A DNA stretch of 64,000 nt from Planctomyces sp. SH-PL62 (GCF_001610895.1 NZ_CP011273.1:6262001-6326000), one strand, 5' to 3'; counted from the first letter of the stretch, positions 9,264 to 20,854 are shown. The notes: generated from the sequence alone by a model not told the origin. Numbers and translations are program-made.

Positions 9264-9728
9264 CTACTTCCCGGCGGGGGCGGCGGGGGCGGGGAGCATG
9301 TTGCGAATGGCGGCGATCTTCCAGCCTTCGGGCGTGCGGCGGGCGACGATCGTCGTCCACATGGCGCGGACGTCGGCGAGCGCCGCGCCGACCTGGAGGT
9401 AGCGGCCGTCGGCGAGGGCCGCGTCGGGGGCGAGCAGGCGGACGGATTCGACCTCGATCGTCCGCTTCGCCGGATTCTTGCGCGAGGATTCGAGCATCCC
9501 TTGCACGAGGGAGTCCCGGCCCCGGCGCCAGGTCCCGTCGGAGACGAGCTGGTCGGCGTCGGCGGTGAGCAGGGCCTCGACGGCCTTGGCGTCGCGGGCC
9601 TCGCGGGCGTCGACGTAACGCCGGACGAGGTCGCGGACGGCCGCGTCGTCCTCCTTCGAGGGCGTTTGGCCGAGGGCGGGGACACAGGCCGAGGCGATCA
9701 GCAGGCAGATGGACGCGACTCGGTTCAT
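9264..9728 (-). CDS. Secreted SnoaL-like / DUF4440-type protein
   Basis: 154 residues with a clear signal peptide (MNRVASICLLIASACVPALG). The mature part resembles the NTF2-like SnoaL/DUF4440 fold as seen in the SgcJ/EcaC group: AVRDLVRRYVDAREARDAKAVEALLTADADQLVSDG at the front and TTIVARRTPEGWKIAAIRNM at the end. Members form small alpha+beta cone barrels, often with unknown ligands, so no reaction can be assigned. The ATG at 9728 begins the signal peptide directly; the open frame above it has no similarity. It sits 16 bp upstream of the paralogous membrane protein pair on the same strand. Confidence 0.8.
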   Translation of the reverse strand: MNRVASICLLIASACVPALGQTPSKEDDAAVRDLVRRYVDAREARDAKAVEALLTADADQLVSDGTWRRGRDSLVQGMLESSRKNPAKRTIEVESVRLLAPDAALADGRYLQVGAALADVRAMWTTIVARRTPEGWKIAAIRNMLPAPAAPAGK

Positions 9729-9837
9729 GGGTAGGCTCCGGGGGAGGCGGGGAGTCGGAAGATCAGGGCTCCGGGCCTTCGGGTCGAGCCGCGGGAAGCG
9801 GAACTCTCCCTCCCGATCGGCCCACGTCGGGCTCGGG

Positions 9838-10215
9838 CTACGCCGGTTGGCAGAAGCAGAAGCAGTAGCCGTCCACGTCCTCGCGCAGGAAGAAGACACG
9901 GTAGCTCTTGCCGCCCCATTGAGAGAAGGAGATCTCGCCCAGATCGCCCCCCTTGGCCTTCAGCTCGGCGTGCAGGGCGTCGAGGTCGCCGACGTCGAAG
10001 CAGCAGGAGCCGGCCTCGTTCGGGTCGTGGCCCTCCTTCCGGACCAGCCCGACCTGGACCCCGTCGCGCGTCAGCCTCGCGGTCGCGGCGTCGCGCGAGG
10101 CGACCTTGAAGTCGAGCACCCGCTCGTAGAACGCGACGGCCGGATCCAGGTCCTGGACCGGGAGGGCGTCGGTATCCTCGTTCGAGATGGGGTGGACGGC
10201 CTGGAACTGGATCAT
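9838..10215 (-). CDS. VOC family (glyoxalase/bleomycin-resistance fold) protein
   Basis: 125-residue cytoplasmic protein of the vicinal-oxygen-chelate superfamily. The features are the paired beta-alpha-beta-beta-beta modules, with ALPVQDLDPAVAFYERVLDFKV at the start and YRVFFLREDVDGYCFCFCQP at the end. The usual third metal ligand, a C-terminal Glu in the DPDGY-like motif, appears as EDVDGY. AGGAG lies 5 bases before the ATG at 10215. The C-terminus is unusually Cys-rich (CFCFC), a small oddity. It is followed by a SnoaL-like gene and preceded, 16 bp away, by the SGNH protein, all on the minus strand. Substrate unknown. Confidence 0.88.
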   Translation of the reverse strand: MIQFQAVHPISNEDTDALPVQDLDPAVAFYERVLDFKVASRDAATARLTRDGVQVGLVRKEGHDPNEAGSCCFDVGDLDALHAELKAKGGDLGEISFSQWGGKSYRVFFLREDVDGYCFCFCQPA

Positions 10216-10231
10216 GTCGGCTCCTGTCGAA

Positions 10232-11542
10232 TCAGGGGGAAGGCGGGGCCTCGGCTCGCGGCGGCGAGCCTGCGACCGCCTGCTTCCAGACTTCGTGGAT
10301 GCGGCGGGCGATGACGGCGTAGCCCTGGGCGTTGGGGTGGGTGTCGTACGCCCAGTACTGAGGCCCGACGGCCTCGGCGGCTTCGAGGGCGGCCGTCGCG
10401 TCGGCCAGCGGGAGCCCCAGCTCGGCGCAGGCGGCGGCCATGACGCGGTTCTGGCCGCGATACTTCGGGTCGACGGCCAGGGCCTCCGCCGTCTCGCGGT
10501 CCATCCCCAGCTCGACGAGCGCGCCGGCGTATCGGGGGTGGACCACGCCGCAGAACGGCGTGTACGCGACGATCATCCGCGCGCCGACCGACCGGCAGAC
10601 CTGGGCCATCCGGTCCAGGAAGAGCACGGGCGAGCCCTCCGTCGCGTAGTCGCGCGAGAGCTGGCGGGGGGCGTCCTGCGACTGCGCGTAGAGCCAGGGG
10701 TTGAGTCGTCCGGCCTTCATGTCTTCATACAACTCTTCCCGAAGCGCCGTCGGCCGGGGCTGGCCGTACGACCAGGGGTTGGTGCCGTCCGGGACGGGGG
10801 CGAAGAAGCGGATCGGCAGGTGCGGCCAGCGGCGGTGGATGGGCTTCTCGAAGATCGCGCGGTCGATCAGGTCGACGATCCTCGGCCGCAGGGGGGCGTC
10901 CTCGACGCGGGGGAACTTCGGCGCGGGGGAGTCGAGGAGCTTGGGGTCGGAGGGGGCCGGCAGGTCGTTGGAATAGAGCGAGACGACGACGTCGGTGGGC
11001 TTCAAAAGCGGGACGGCGTCGCGGGTCAGGATCCAGAGGTGCGGCAGGCTGGCGGCGATCGCGCCCAGGTTGATCACCTCGGCCGGGGTCCCCTCGCGGG
11101 CCAGGATCCGCGACCACTCGGCGGTGATCGTCCCCGAATCGTCGACCCCCTCCCCTTCGACCAGGCTGTCACCGATCACCAGGATCCGCCGACGCCCCGG
11201 CTCGGGGTCGATGCGGAAGTCCGGGCCGCGGAAGCCGTAAATGTTAAGGTTATGAACTTCCGAGAATCCGTCCGGCCGGCTCTCCACCAGGAGCCGATCG
11301 TAGACCAGCCCGCGCTCCATCGCGCGGCCGATCTGCGGGTGCGACTGCGCCATCTGCTGGTAGTTGATCCGGTTGAACCCGACGACCTCGGGCGCCGGGA
11401 AGAGCACGCGGAACAGCGCCTCCTGGGCGATCGCGATCGCCAGCAGCGTGACGAGCCGGAACAGCCACCGGCGGCGCCTCGAAAGCCGGGCGACCGGCCT
11501 CGGCGAGATCGGGATCGATTCGGCGCTCGTCGGCGAAGTCAT
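10232..11542 (-). CDS. Membrane-anchored SGNH/GDSL hydrolase family protein
   Basis: 436 residues. One membrane segment near residues 28-46 (FRLVTLLAIAIAQEALFRVL) follows a basic N-terminus, and an SGNH domain follows it. Block I is ILVIGDSLVEGEGV, with its Ser as putative nucleophile. An Asn-type block appears in VVVSLYSNDLP, and a late Asp-x-x-His block is visible as YDTHPNAQGYAVIA near residue 405. This layout resembles AlgX/AlgJ-like or DHHW-type cell-surface esterases that act on polysaccharide acetyl groups, but the family assignment stops at SGNH. Its stop is 16 bp from the VOC gene. Upstream (11543-12122) there is only repeat sequence. Confidence 0.85.
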   Translation of the reverse strand: MTSPTSAESIPISPRPVARLSRRRRWLFRLVTLLAIAIAQEALFRVLFPAPEVVGFNRINYQQMAQSHPQIGRAMERGLVYDRLLVESRPDGFSEVHNLNIYGFRGPDFRIDPEPGRRRILVIGDSLVEGEGVDDSGTITAEWSRILAREGTPAEVINLGAIAASLPHLWILTRDAVPLLKPTDVVVSLYSNDLPAPSDPKLLDSPAPKFPRVEDAPLRPRIVDLIDRAIFEKPIHRRWPHLPIRFFAPVPDGTNPWSYGQPRPTALREELYEDMKAGRLNPWLYAQSQDAPRQLSRDYATEGSPVLFLDRMAQVCRSVGARMIVAYTPFCGVVHPRYAGALVELGMDRETAEALAVDPKYRGQNRVMAAACAELGLPLADATAALEAAEAVGPQYWAYDTHPNAQGYAVIARRIHEVWKQAVAGSPPRAEAPPSP

Positions 11543-11644
11543 GCGGTCGGGCCTCTCGTTCGGACGCTCGGTCGAGGACTCGGGTGCGGGCCGTTCCCTC
11601 CCTTTTTACCTGACCGCCACGGGTTTTGGGGAGCCATCGTAACG

Positions 11645-11808
11645 GCCTTCCCCCCTCGCGGGGGAAGGTGGCCCGAAGGGCCGGATGAGGGGAAGACCAG
11701 CACGAAGGCCGCGGGCGTTTCGTGCGGCCGGGCTGCGAATCCCGACGGCCCCCATGCTTCGCGTCCCCCTCATCTGACGCCTTCGGCGTCCGTCTTCCCC
11801 CGCGAGGG
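11645..11808. repeat. Inverted pair of a dispersed repeat (GGAAGGTGGCC family)
   Basis: Two copies in opposite orientation: left 11645-11697 (CGCGGGGGAAGGTGGCCCG, then GGCCGGATGAGGGG) and right 11764-11808 (CCCCTCATC ... CTTCCCCCGCGAGGGG). The same core occurs around 32290-32545, 34640-34680 and 51690-51745. This is a REP/BIME-like dispersed family rather than a gene. The right copy is interrupted by the MITE-like element that starts at 11809. Confidence 0.7.
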
Positions 11809-12049
11809 GCTTACAAGGGGAGGTATTTTCGCAACTACTGGTTTTGAGAGAGGTTGCCGATCGTGATTTCGGGGCTTCGGATCGACGCCCGAGTTCACCG
11901 TTCGTGGAGAACCCCGTGATTTACGGGGCCAGATCACGGCGGCGTTTTGGCACATGATTAATCGACTTCCGTAACGGCCGCGATTCCGTGCGATTTGTCC
12001 ACGCAACCTGTTCCAGCCCAGAATCTTGCAGAATACCTCCCCCTACAAG
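11809..12049. mobile_element. 241-bp MITE-like element inserted in a dispersed repeat
   Basis: Ends form terminal inverted repeats: CTTACAAGGGGAGGTATT at 11809-11826 against the complement of 12032-12049 (CTTGTAGGGGGAGGTATT). Weaker pairing extends to about 11855/12003, where both arms reach GGTTGC. It is flanked on both sides by CCCGCGAGGGG (11798-11808 and 12050-12060). Joining the flanks recreates CTTCCCCCGCGAGGGGGGAA, the core of the dispersed repeat seen intact near 32520-32543, so this looks like a target-site duplication of up to 11 bases. No coding capacity; an internal hairpin (CCCCGT at 11912, ACGGGG at 11923) is present. Confidence 0.72.
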
Positions 12050-12122
12050 CCCGCGAGGGGGGAAGATCGTTCCACGTCGAGCCCCCCCAAAATCCGTGAC
12101 GGTCAGCTTTTCACGGCGGAGA

Positions 12123-15100
12123 TCACGCCTCGTCGGCCCGCTCCTCGCCCGCCGACAGGACGATCTCGACGCGGCGACGGCGGCCGTCGTCCACCAGGGG
12201 GATTTCCGGGAGCGCCTGGGCCTCGCCGTCGACGGCGACCCGCGCGGGGCCCGGCTCGCGGCCTTCCGGGTTGAGGACGTGGATCTCGTAGACGGTCTCG
12301 CCGAAGCGGTAGTCGACCTGGAACCGTTCCCAGGACGCGGGGACGCGGGGGTCGACGACGAGGCGGTCGCCCCGGCGACGGACGCCGAGGAGGGTCTCCA
12401 GGCCGACCTGATAGAGCCATCCCGCCGCGCCGGTGTACCAGGTCCAGCCGGCGCGGCCGGCGTGCGGGGGCTGGCTGAAAACGTCTCCGGCCAGGACGTA
12501 GGGTTCTCCCTTGTATCGGGAAACGCCCTCTCGATCGAGCGTGTGGTTGATCGGGTTGAGGTCCTGGAACCGGCGAAGGGCCTCGTCCCGGCGTCCCTGG
12601 AGGGCGAGGGCCTGGACGAACCAGGCGGCGGCGTGGGTGTACTGGGCGCCGTTCTCGCGCGTGCCGGGGACGTAGCCCTGGATGTATCCGGGGTCGGGGA
12701 CGGAGCGGTCGAAGGGGGGGGCGAGCAGGAGGATGATCCGGTCGGCCTCGCGGGCGAGGAGGGCCTCGACGGCGGCCGTGGCCCGGGCCGAACGGCCGGC
12801 GGGGGCCCCGGCGAGGACGGACCAGGACTGGGCGAGCGAGTCGATCCGGCACTCGACGTTGGCGGCCGAGCCCAGCGGCGAGCCGTCGTCGAAATAGCCG
12901 CGACGATACCATTCGCCGTCCCAGCCGTGGGCCTCGACGGCTTCGGCCAGGGCGTCGGCGCGGGCGAGCCATCGGGAGGCCCGCGCGGCGTCACCCCGGC
13001 CCTCGGCGATCGGGGCGAACCGGCGGAGGACGACGATCTGGAACCAGGCGAGCCAGACGCTCTCCCCCTTCCCCTCGACCCCCACGCGGTTCATGCCGTC
13101 GTTCCAGTCGCCGCTTCCGATCAGCGGGAGCCCGTGCGCGCCGGTCGGCTCCGAGCGGTCGATCGCGCGGGCGCAGTGCTCGTACAGGGAGGCGGAATCG
13201 GCGACGACGCCCGGCAGCCGGTAGTCGTCCTCCTGGCCGGGCGCGAGCGCGGGGGCTTCGAGGAACGGGACCTCGGCGTCGAGCGCGGCGAGGTCGCCGG
13301 TGGTCTCGACGTATCGGGAGGCGGCGAAGGGGAGCCAGAGGAAGTCGTCGGAGCAGCGGGTGCGGACGCCCCGGCCTTCGGGGGGGTGCCACCAGTGCTG
13401 GACGTCCCCAGCGACGAACTGCCGCGAGGCGTGCCGCAGGATCTGCTCGCGGGCCATTTCGGGGGCGGCGTGGAGGAGGGCCAGGGCGTCCTGAAGCTGG
13501 TCGCGGAAGCCGAAGGCCCCGCCGGACTGGGAGAAGGCGGTGCGGCCCCAGAGGCGGCAGCTCGTCGCCTGGTAGAGCAGCCAGCGGTTGAGCAGCAGGT
13601 CGAACGCCGGCTCCGGGGTGCGGACGGTCACCGCGCCCAGGAGGCGGTCCCAGCGGGCCTTCGCCTCGTCGAGCGCCGCGGCGGCGCCGAGGTATCGGAC
13701 GTGGTCCAGGTGCTCGCGGACCTTCGCGGGGGACTCGGCCCAGCCCAGCAGGAAGACCAGTTCCTGGGACTCGCCGGGGCCCAGCTCGAACTTCGTCTGC
13801 ACCGCGCCGCAGGGGTCGAGCCCGGGGCCGACGCGGCCGGACAGCTCCACCTGGCCGAGCGCCGAGGGGTTGGCGACCGAGCCGTGCCGGCCCAGGAACT
13901 CGCCGCGATCGGCCGTGACGGTGCGGGGGCGGCGGTCGACGTCGAGGAACGCGACGCCGTCGCCGAACTCCTCGCGGAACGGGTTGCGGGCGATCAGGGC
14001 GCCGGTCTCGGGGTCGATCGCCGAGACGACGTGCATCGCCGAGCGGTCGCGGGTCGTCCCCAGGACCCACTCGGCGAAGAACGTCGCCGAGAGCCTCCGG
14101 CGCGTGGGGCCGGGGTTGGTCGCGCGGAGCCTCAGGTACTTGATCGGCCGCTCGGGGTCGACGTAGACGCTGAGCCGGTGCTCGATCCCGTGGCTGTTGC
14201 GTTCGAAGGTCGTATATCCCTGGCCGTGGCGGACCAGGACGGGCTCGGCCGAGGGGACGGGGAGCGGCGTGGGGCACCAGACCTGCCCGGCCTCCTCGTC
14301 GCGGAGGTAGAGGACCTCGGCGGAGGGGTCGGAGACCGGGTCGTTGCTCCAGGCGGTCAGCCGGTTGGTCTGGCTGTTGACGGCCCAGGTCGCCTGCGCG
14401 CCCCCCTCGGTGACGAGGAAACCGATGGCCGGGTTGGCGACGACGTTGCTCCACGGGGACGGGGCGAGCGTCGGCCTGGGGAGCGGCCGTCGCGAGGCGG
14501 TCGCGGTCGCGGCGTCGTCGCGGGCGGGGACGTCGACCAGGACGACGTACTCGCGGCCGTCGGGCGTGAAGCCGCCCAGCCCGTTGAAGAAGGCGAGGTC
14601 GCCGGGAGGGGCGACGGGCGCGTCGCGATGGGGGCTTCCGGGGGGGAGGCGGTGAGCGGGTCGGGGAGCGGCGGCGCCGCATCGACCGATTCGAGCTGGG
14701 TCTCCAGCGGGCCGTCGGCGGCGTCGAGGGCGACCCGCGCCGCCGCGTACAGGACCCCTCGCGCCGAGGGGTCGAGCGTCGCGCCGGAGACGACGTGGAC
14801 GCCCCCCGGGCGGCCCATGCGGTCGGCGGCCCCGAGTTCCCGGACGATCGCGGCGAGGGGCTCGCCCAGGCCGGGAGCCGGGGAATCGTCGAGGAGCGCC
14901 AGGTCGACCTCCAGCCCCTTGAGCCCGAGGTACGCCTGCGCCGCCAGGAGTTGCCGGGCCAGCGAGAGTTCGGCCGCGCCGGAGAGCCTCGCCAGCACGA
15001 CCGGGCGATGCAGGTCGATCCCGAACCGGGCGGCGATGCGGGACGCGGGCTCGGCCGGGTCGGCCGCCGCCGGGCGGGCGCGGAGGGCCGGGCCGGCGAA

Positions 15101-18100
15101 GATCAGGTGGGAGGCCAGCCGCTGGAACAGGTGGGCCTCCTCGGCCGACCAGCCGCGCTGGCCGTGCTCGGCCTGGCGATGGGCCCAGGCCAGCTCGAAC
15201 GCCCGGGCCGCGGCGCTGGGGCCGTGGTACTGGTCGGCCAGGGCGAGCGCGCCGCGGCGATCCTCGGCGACGGCCGTGGTGAACGCCAGGACGGCCGTCC
15301 CCCCCGGCGCCAGGGACAGCCGGCGGCGGAGGCTGAAGATCGGGTCGAGCACCGGCCCGACCGTCCCCGAGAGCGGCTCGCCCGGGTCCAGCGCCGCCGG
15401 GTCGGCGACGGACCGCCCTCGGCCCAGGAACCGGGCCCGGTCGGTCTCGAAGGTCGGCTCGTCGAGGAACGTGCAGCCCGACGAGGAGCCGTCGACCGCC
15501 AGGACGTGCACGGCCCAGATCGGCCGCTCATGGGGCGATCGGGGCCGTCGCCGGGCGAGCAGGGCCGCCGAGCCGGGGAGCCGTTCGGTCTCCACGAACA
15601 GCTTGTGGAAGGCGGGGTGCGCCAGGTCGGCGTCGTGCTGGGTCAGGACGACCTCGGCGTAGCTCGTGACGTCCAGCTCGCGCGAGCCGGGGCCGTGGTT
15701 GACGAGGGTCAGGCGGCGGACCTCGGCGAGCTGCTCGGGCGAGACGGCGACTTCCAGCAGGCTCTCGATCGCGCCGTCGCGGCGGCGGAAGGTCGCCTTG
15801 TCGGAGGCGAAGACGATCTCGTCCTCGTCGGCCGGGCGGCAGACCGGCTGGAACCCGGCCGACCAGACCAGGCCGCTGGAGACGTCCCGGATGTAGAGGA
15901 ACTGGCCGTACGCCTCCCGCGCCGGGTCTTCCCGCCATCGCGTCACGTCGACCCCCAGGGCCGAGCTGGCGCCCGACCCGGCGTTGGTGACCATCACGTG
16001 ATAGCGGGAGTTGGAGAGCAGGTGCGTCCGGGGGGCGATCGTCGCCGGGGTGGTGAGCCGTCGGCTGAGGAAGCTCGGCGCGGCGGGGCGTTCGGCCGGG
16101 GGCTCGCCGGCCTGGGAGTCGGCCGCGGCGGCCTCCTCGGCCTCGGCGTCGAGGTCCACCAGCGGGGTGTCGCGGGGGACGCGCTCCTGAAGGAGCAGCT
16201 CGGCGGCGCGGACCATGGGCTCGGCGTGGAACCGCCTCGGCATGAGGTCGCCGAGCAGGACGTTGGCCGCCGCGACCAGGCTCATCCCCTGGTGGTGGCT
16301 CATGTAAGACCGAACGACCGTCGCGCGGCGGCCGGCGGGGAGGCGGGACGGCGTGTAGTCGATCGCCTCGTAGTAGCCGAACGCCCCCTCGGCGCCCTCG
16401 GCGGTCAGCCGTTCCAGGTTGGCCGTCGCCTCGACGGGCGCGATCATCGTGGCCATCGCGGTGGCGTACGGGGCGACCACCCGGTCCTGGTCGAGCCCTT
16501 GCTTGAGCCCGAGGCCCGGGACGCCGAACGCCTGGTAGCGGTAGTCGCCGTCGGCGTACTGGGCCGAGAAGGCCGACTCCGAGATCCCCCACGGCAGCCC
16601 GAGCTGGCGGCCGTATTCGATCTGCCGCGCCACGGCCGTCCTGGCGGCCTCGGAGAGCACGGTCTCGTCCAGGCTCCTGAGCAGCAGCCGGGGCATGAGG
16701 TACTCGAACATCGTCCCGCCCCAGGAGATCAGGCCGATGCGCCCCGCCGCGCGGACGAAGAGGCGGCCGAGCTGGAACCAGTGCTTGCGCGGGGCCTCGC
16801 CGCGGGCGATCATCAGATAGCTGGTGAGGCACGCCTCCGACGCCAGCAGGTCGTAGCAGGCGCCGTCGAGCCTCCCCTGAGACAGGTCGCAGCCGATCGC
16901 GTAGAGGTGCCGCTCCTTCTTGTAGAGCGGGCGGAAGTCCATCTCCCGGCCCATCGCGTCGGCCCGGTCGGCCAGGTCCGCGAGCCTTCCCGCCAGCGCG
17001 GCCGCGGCCGGGCTCGACGCCGCCAGCGCCCGGAGCGTGGGGACCGTCGCGTCGGGATCGGTCGCGCCCGCGAGTTCGACGCCGGCGGTCAGGGCGTCCA
17101 GGTGGCGGCGGTGGTCGCGGGCCTGCTCCAGGAGCTTCCGGCCCCAGGTGCGGGCCGCGGCGAGGTCGCCCTGGCTATGCTCGGGCCCGGCCCCGATCGC
17201 GGCTTCGAACCGCTCGGCCTCCTCCTCGACGCGGGCCAGCCAGGACGCCCAGCCGGGGAGGTCGGCGTCGGCCGGGGGCGAGCCCAGCAGCGCCTTGAGC
17301 CGCGAGGCGTCGGCCGCGCCGGCCTCCAGCGCCAGGTTCAAGGCGTCGTCGAGCCCCTCGGCCGCGGCCGGGCCGACGACGGCCGTCGACGCCTTCTCGA
17401 TCAGCCCTTGCCGCAGGGCCACGAGACAGCCCAGCATGTTGCCGCTGTCGACCGTCGAGATGTACAGCGGGGGGAGCGGCTCCAGGGTCTTCGTGTCGTA
17501 CCAGTTGTAGAAGTGCCCCCAGTGCCGCTCCAGCCGGTCGAGCGTGTCGAAGGTCCGCTCCAGGCGGTCGACCATCGTCCCCAGGGACAGGTAGCCCAGG
17601 TCGTGCGCCGAGAGGGTGGAGATCAGCAGCAGCCCCTTGTTCGTGGGCGAGGTCCGGTGCGCGATCCGGCCGTCGGGGACCTCCTGGAAGTTGTCCGGCG
17701 GCAGCCAGTGGTGCTCGTCGCCGACGAACGTCTCGAAGTACCGCCAGGTCTTCCGCGCCAGCCTCCGCAGCGCCCGGCGGGTCTCGGCGGCCAGCGGGAC
17801 CTCGGTCGACGGCAGGGGGAGGCTGATCGCGTAGGCGACCAGCGGCGAGAGGAACCAGGCCGACAGCAGCGGCGCGGCGGCCCAGAGCGCGGACGGCCGC
17901 AGCCAGACGACCCCGGCCAGGATCGCCAGCGCGATCGCCGACGCCGGCCACATCGAGCGGACGAAGTCGCGCAGGCCGCCCCCGAGCCGCTGCTCGGTCG
18001 ACGCGGCGGTCTCCCACTCCAGCAGACGTTTCCGGCTGACGTACTGGCGGTGGAGCGTCCGCGCGATCGCGTCGAGGGCCTGCCGCGACTGGTCGGCGAG

Positions 18101-20758
18101 GAACGTCAGCGACAGCAGCGCCTGGCCCCCCATCGACGCCAGGTTCTCGCGCCAGCCCATCAGCGGGCCGAGCGTCCCGGTGCGGAGCACCCCCACCGTC
18201 GCGGCCGTCAGCCACTTGAGCACGGGCTGGGCCAGCACCAGCAGCGCCACGGCCGTCCAGAGCCAGGGGGAGCCCGGCATGACCGTCCAACCCAGGGCCA
18301 GCATCAGCACCACGGACGGCGGCGTGAGGCTCCGACGGAGGTTGTCCAGGAGCTTCCAACGCTCCAGCGTCGGCAGCGGGTTGGGCCGCGTCCCCCCCCC
18401 CGGCAGCGGGACGGCCCCGCCGAGCCAGGGCAAGAGCTGCCAGTCGCCCCGGGTCCAGCGGTGCTCGCGGCGGGCGTAGGCGTGATACCGCGCCGGGAAG
18501 TCGTCGAAGACCTCGGTGTCGCTCAAAAGCCCGCAGCGGGCGTAGTTCCCCTCGATCAGGTCGTGGCTGAGGATCCGGTTCTCGGGGAAGACGCCGTCGG
18601 TGGCGTGCTCGAAGGCGTCGACGTCGTAGACCCCCTTCCCGGTGAAGCTGCCGATCCCGTACAGGTCCATGTACGAATCCGAGGCGGCCGTGGAGTACGG
18701 GTCGATCCCCCCTCCCGACGCCAAAAGCCGGGCGAAGTACGAGTGCGTGGCCGCCGTCAGGTGGAAGTTCACCCTGGGCTGGAGCACGCCGTAGCCTTCC
18801 AGAACCCGGCCGCTCGCGGCGTCGAACCGGGGCCGGTTCAGCGGGTGGGCGATCGAGCCCACGAGCCGGCCGGCGGTGTCGCGAGGCATCTGGGTGTCGG
18901 AGTCCAGCGTGATCACGAACCGGAAATGGGGGAGCGAGGCCGGGTCGGCGCTGAACACGTCGTAGCTGCCGCGGCCCCCGCCCCGCAGGAGCTTGTTGAA
19001 CTCCGAGAGCTTGCCGCGCTTGCGTTCCCAGCCCATCCACGCCCCCTGCGACGGATTCCAGAGCCGTCGCCGGTGGAAGAGGTAGAACAGGTCCTCCCCG
19101 CCCGAGCTGGACGCGTATCGCGCGTTCAGGGCGCGGACGCGCTCCAAAGCGTCGTCGATCAGCCCCTGGTCGTCGGGCATGTGCTCGCTGGGCGCGTCGG
19201 CGAAGTCGGTCAGCAGCGCGAACCGGAGGTTGCGGTCGGGGTTCGACAGGTAGTGGATCTCCAGCCGCTCCAGCAGCCCGGCGGCGTGGTGCGCGCGGAC
19301 GAGCATCGTCGGGATGACGACGAACGTGCGGTCCTCGTCCGGGATCCCCTTCCGGTACTCCAGCTTGGCGAGCACCTTGGGGGGGAGGAAGATCGTCAGC
19401 GCGTGGTTGATGAAGCCGACGGCGACCTCGCCGACGGGCATCGCCAGCAGCGCCAGCACCCCGAGCAGCCCGGCCGCGCCGAGCCCCGTCCCGCCGGCGA
19501 GCCAGGCGCAGGCCGAGGCGACCGCGAGCCAGACCGCGACGATCGAGCCGAAGTACGTCAGGCTCGGGTGGGCGCGCATCGCCTCCACCAGCCGCTCGCC
19601 CCAGGGTCCCCGATAGCGGAACCCGGCGCGGAGGGCCTTCAACCCGTCGTCGATCAGGTAGTAGCCGACGTGTCGGCGGCGGGGGTCGGCCGGGTCGGCC
19701 TCGGCGGCCAGCTCGACGGCCCGACGCGCGACGGCCAGCTCGTCGGCCTTCGAGCCCCTCGCCACCTGCTCGACGACCTTCCGATAGCGGTCGCAGGTCG
19801 AGAAATCCTGCTGCGCGTAGACGCCCGAGGGGTCGTCCAGGAGGATCGCCTGGACCTGGCTGTGCTGCTCGAAGAACGCGTTCCAGTCGACCGCCGCGAG
19901 CAGCCGCAGGCCGACCACGCAGTTGCCGACCGTGAGCTGATTGGCCGCCTGACGGTGGTTCTCCCGCTCGACCACCCCGTCCACGTCCACGCCCGGGGCT
20001 TCGAGCCGGTCGCGCGCCTCCTTCGGCGACGCCTCCCCCGAGGCTCGCGGCGCCTGCATCAGCCGCGCGACGAACGGACCCGACGGCTCGCCGAGCCCCG
20101 GCCGCCCGGCCTCGGGGGCGGCGAGCCAGGCGTCGGCCCGCCGCCGCTCCTCCCACGACCAGACCATCTCCTCGGCCAGTCGGCGGAGGTTCTCCAGCAG
20201 GACCAGGCGGAGCATCGTCGGCAGCGCCCAGATCTCGCCGATGGTCAGCCCGGCCTTCTCCTGGAAGGCGGCGAGGAAGCGGTTGATCCGGGCCTCGTCG
20301 AACTCGCTGTCGGTGTGCGCCGCCAGGGCGGCGGCGATCGCGAAGGCGCGGGGGTAGCCCTTCAGGGACGTGCCGGCCAGCTTGGGGAGGACGGCGTCGT
20401 AGCCGTGGGGCATGTCGCGGCGGACTTCCTTCAGCACCTCGTCGACGATGTGGAAGTTGTCCAGCAGCCATTCCACGTCGATCCCGCGCGCGTGCTCCTC
20501 GCCGGCCGTGATCCGGGCGTGGACCCGCCCCAGGACCTTGCCGTTGTCGGCGAACCGCTTCAGGAGGGGGCTGCCGGACCGCCGCCGCCGCGCCGGCACG
20601 GCGGCCTCGGCCAGCGCCCGGGCCAGCCGATCCAGGCGATCCGCCCCCAGCAGCTCGCCGCGGATCGGCCCCACCTGCCGGGGGTCCAGCGCCGCGATCC
20701 AGGCCCCCTCGCCGTCGTCCGTCGCGGACCCGGGCGCCCCCATGTACGATGCGCTCAT
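12123..20758 (-). CDS. Cyclic beta-1,2-glucan synthase (GT84 + GH94-like), one frameshift
   Basis: Giant inner-membrane enzyme, about 2878 residues after repair, close to Agrobacterium ChvB and Brucella Cgs (about 2830-2870). Order: N-terminal cytoplasmic region (1-400), membrane helices around 425-480, then the GT84 glycosyltransferase with LDSDTQMPRD near 617 and HRWTRGDWQLL near 766. A second helix cluster (800-1000) and a glucoamylase-like domain (SPTNKGLLLISTLSAHDLGY, near 1035) follow. Two GH94-like phosphorylase regions close the protein; the last has SGDWNDGM near 2550. UDP-glucose is the expected donor. The frame opened by ATG 20758 ends at 14357, while the C-terminal third continues in another frame to 12123. 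Adding one base in the run of seven G at 14640-14646 joins them. Real decay or a homopolymer error are both possible. Confidence 0.88.
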
Positions 20759-20854
20759 GCCGTCGTTCTCATCCCGAGAGGAGACGCCCGCCGGGCCGGC
20801 TTCGCGCCGCCCCTCGCCGCAGTGCGGCCGTTCCCCTCGATCTTACCAAAACTT

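Noticed and set aside
11543-12122. Possible small genes in the gap upstream of the SGNH protein
   Set aside because: The sequence is accounted for by dispersed repeats and a MITE-like element; frames there are short and lack ribosome sites.
12991-14682. 563-residue minus-strand frame across the glucan synthase frameshift
   Set aside because: Arg/Pro/Ala-rich third frame with no domain similarity; the true continuation is the frame ending at 12123.
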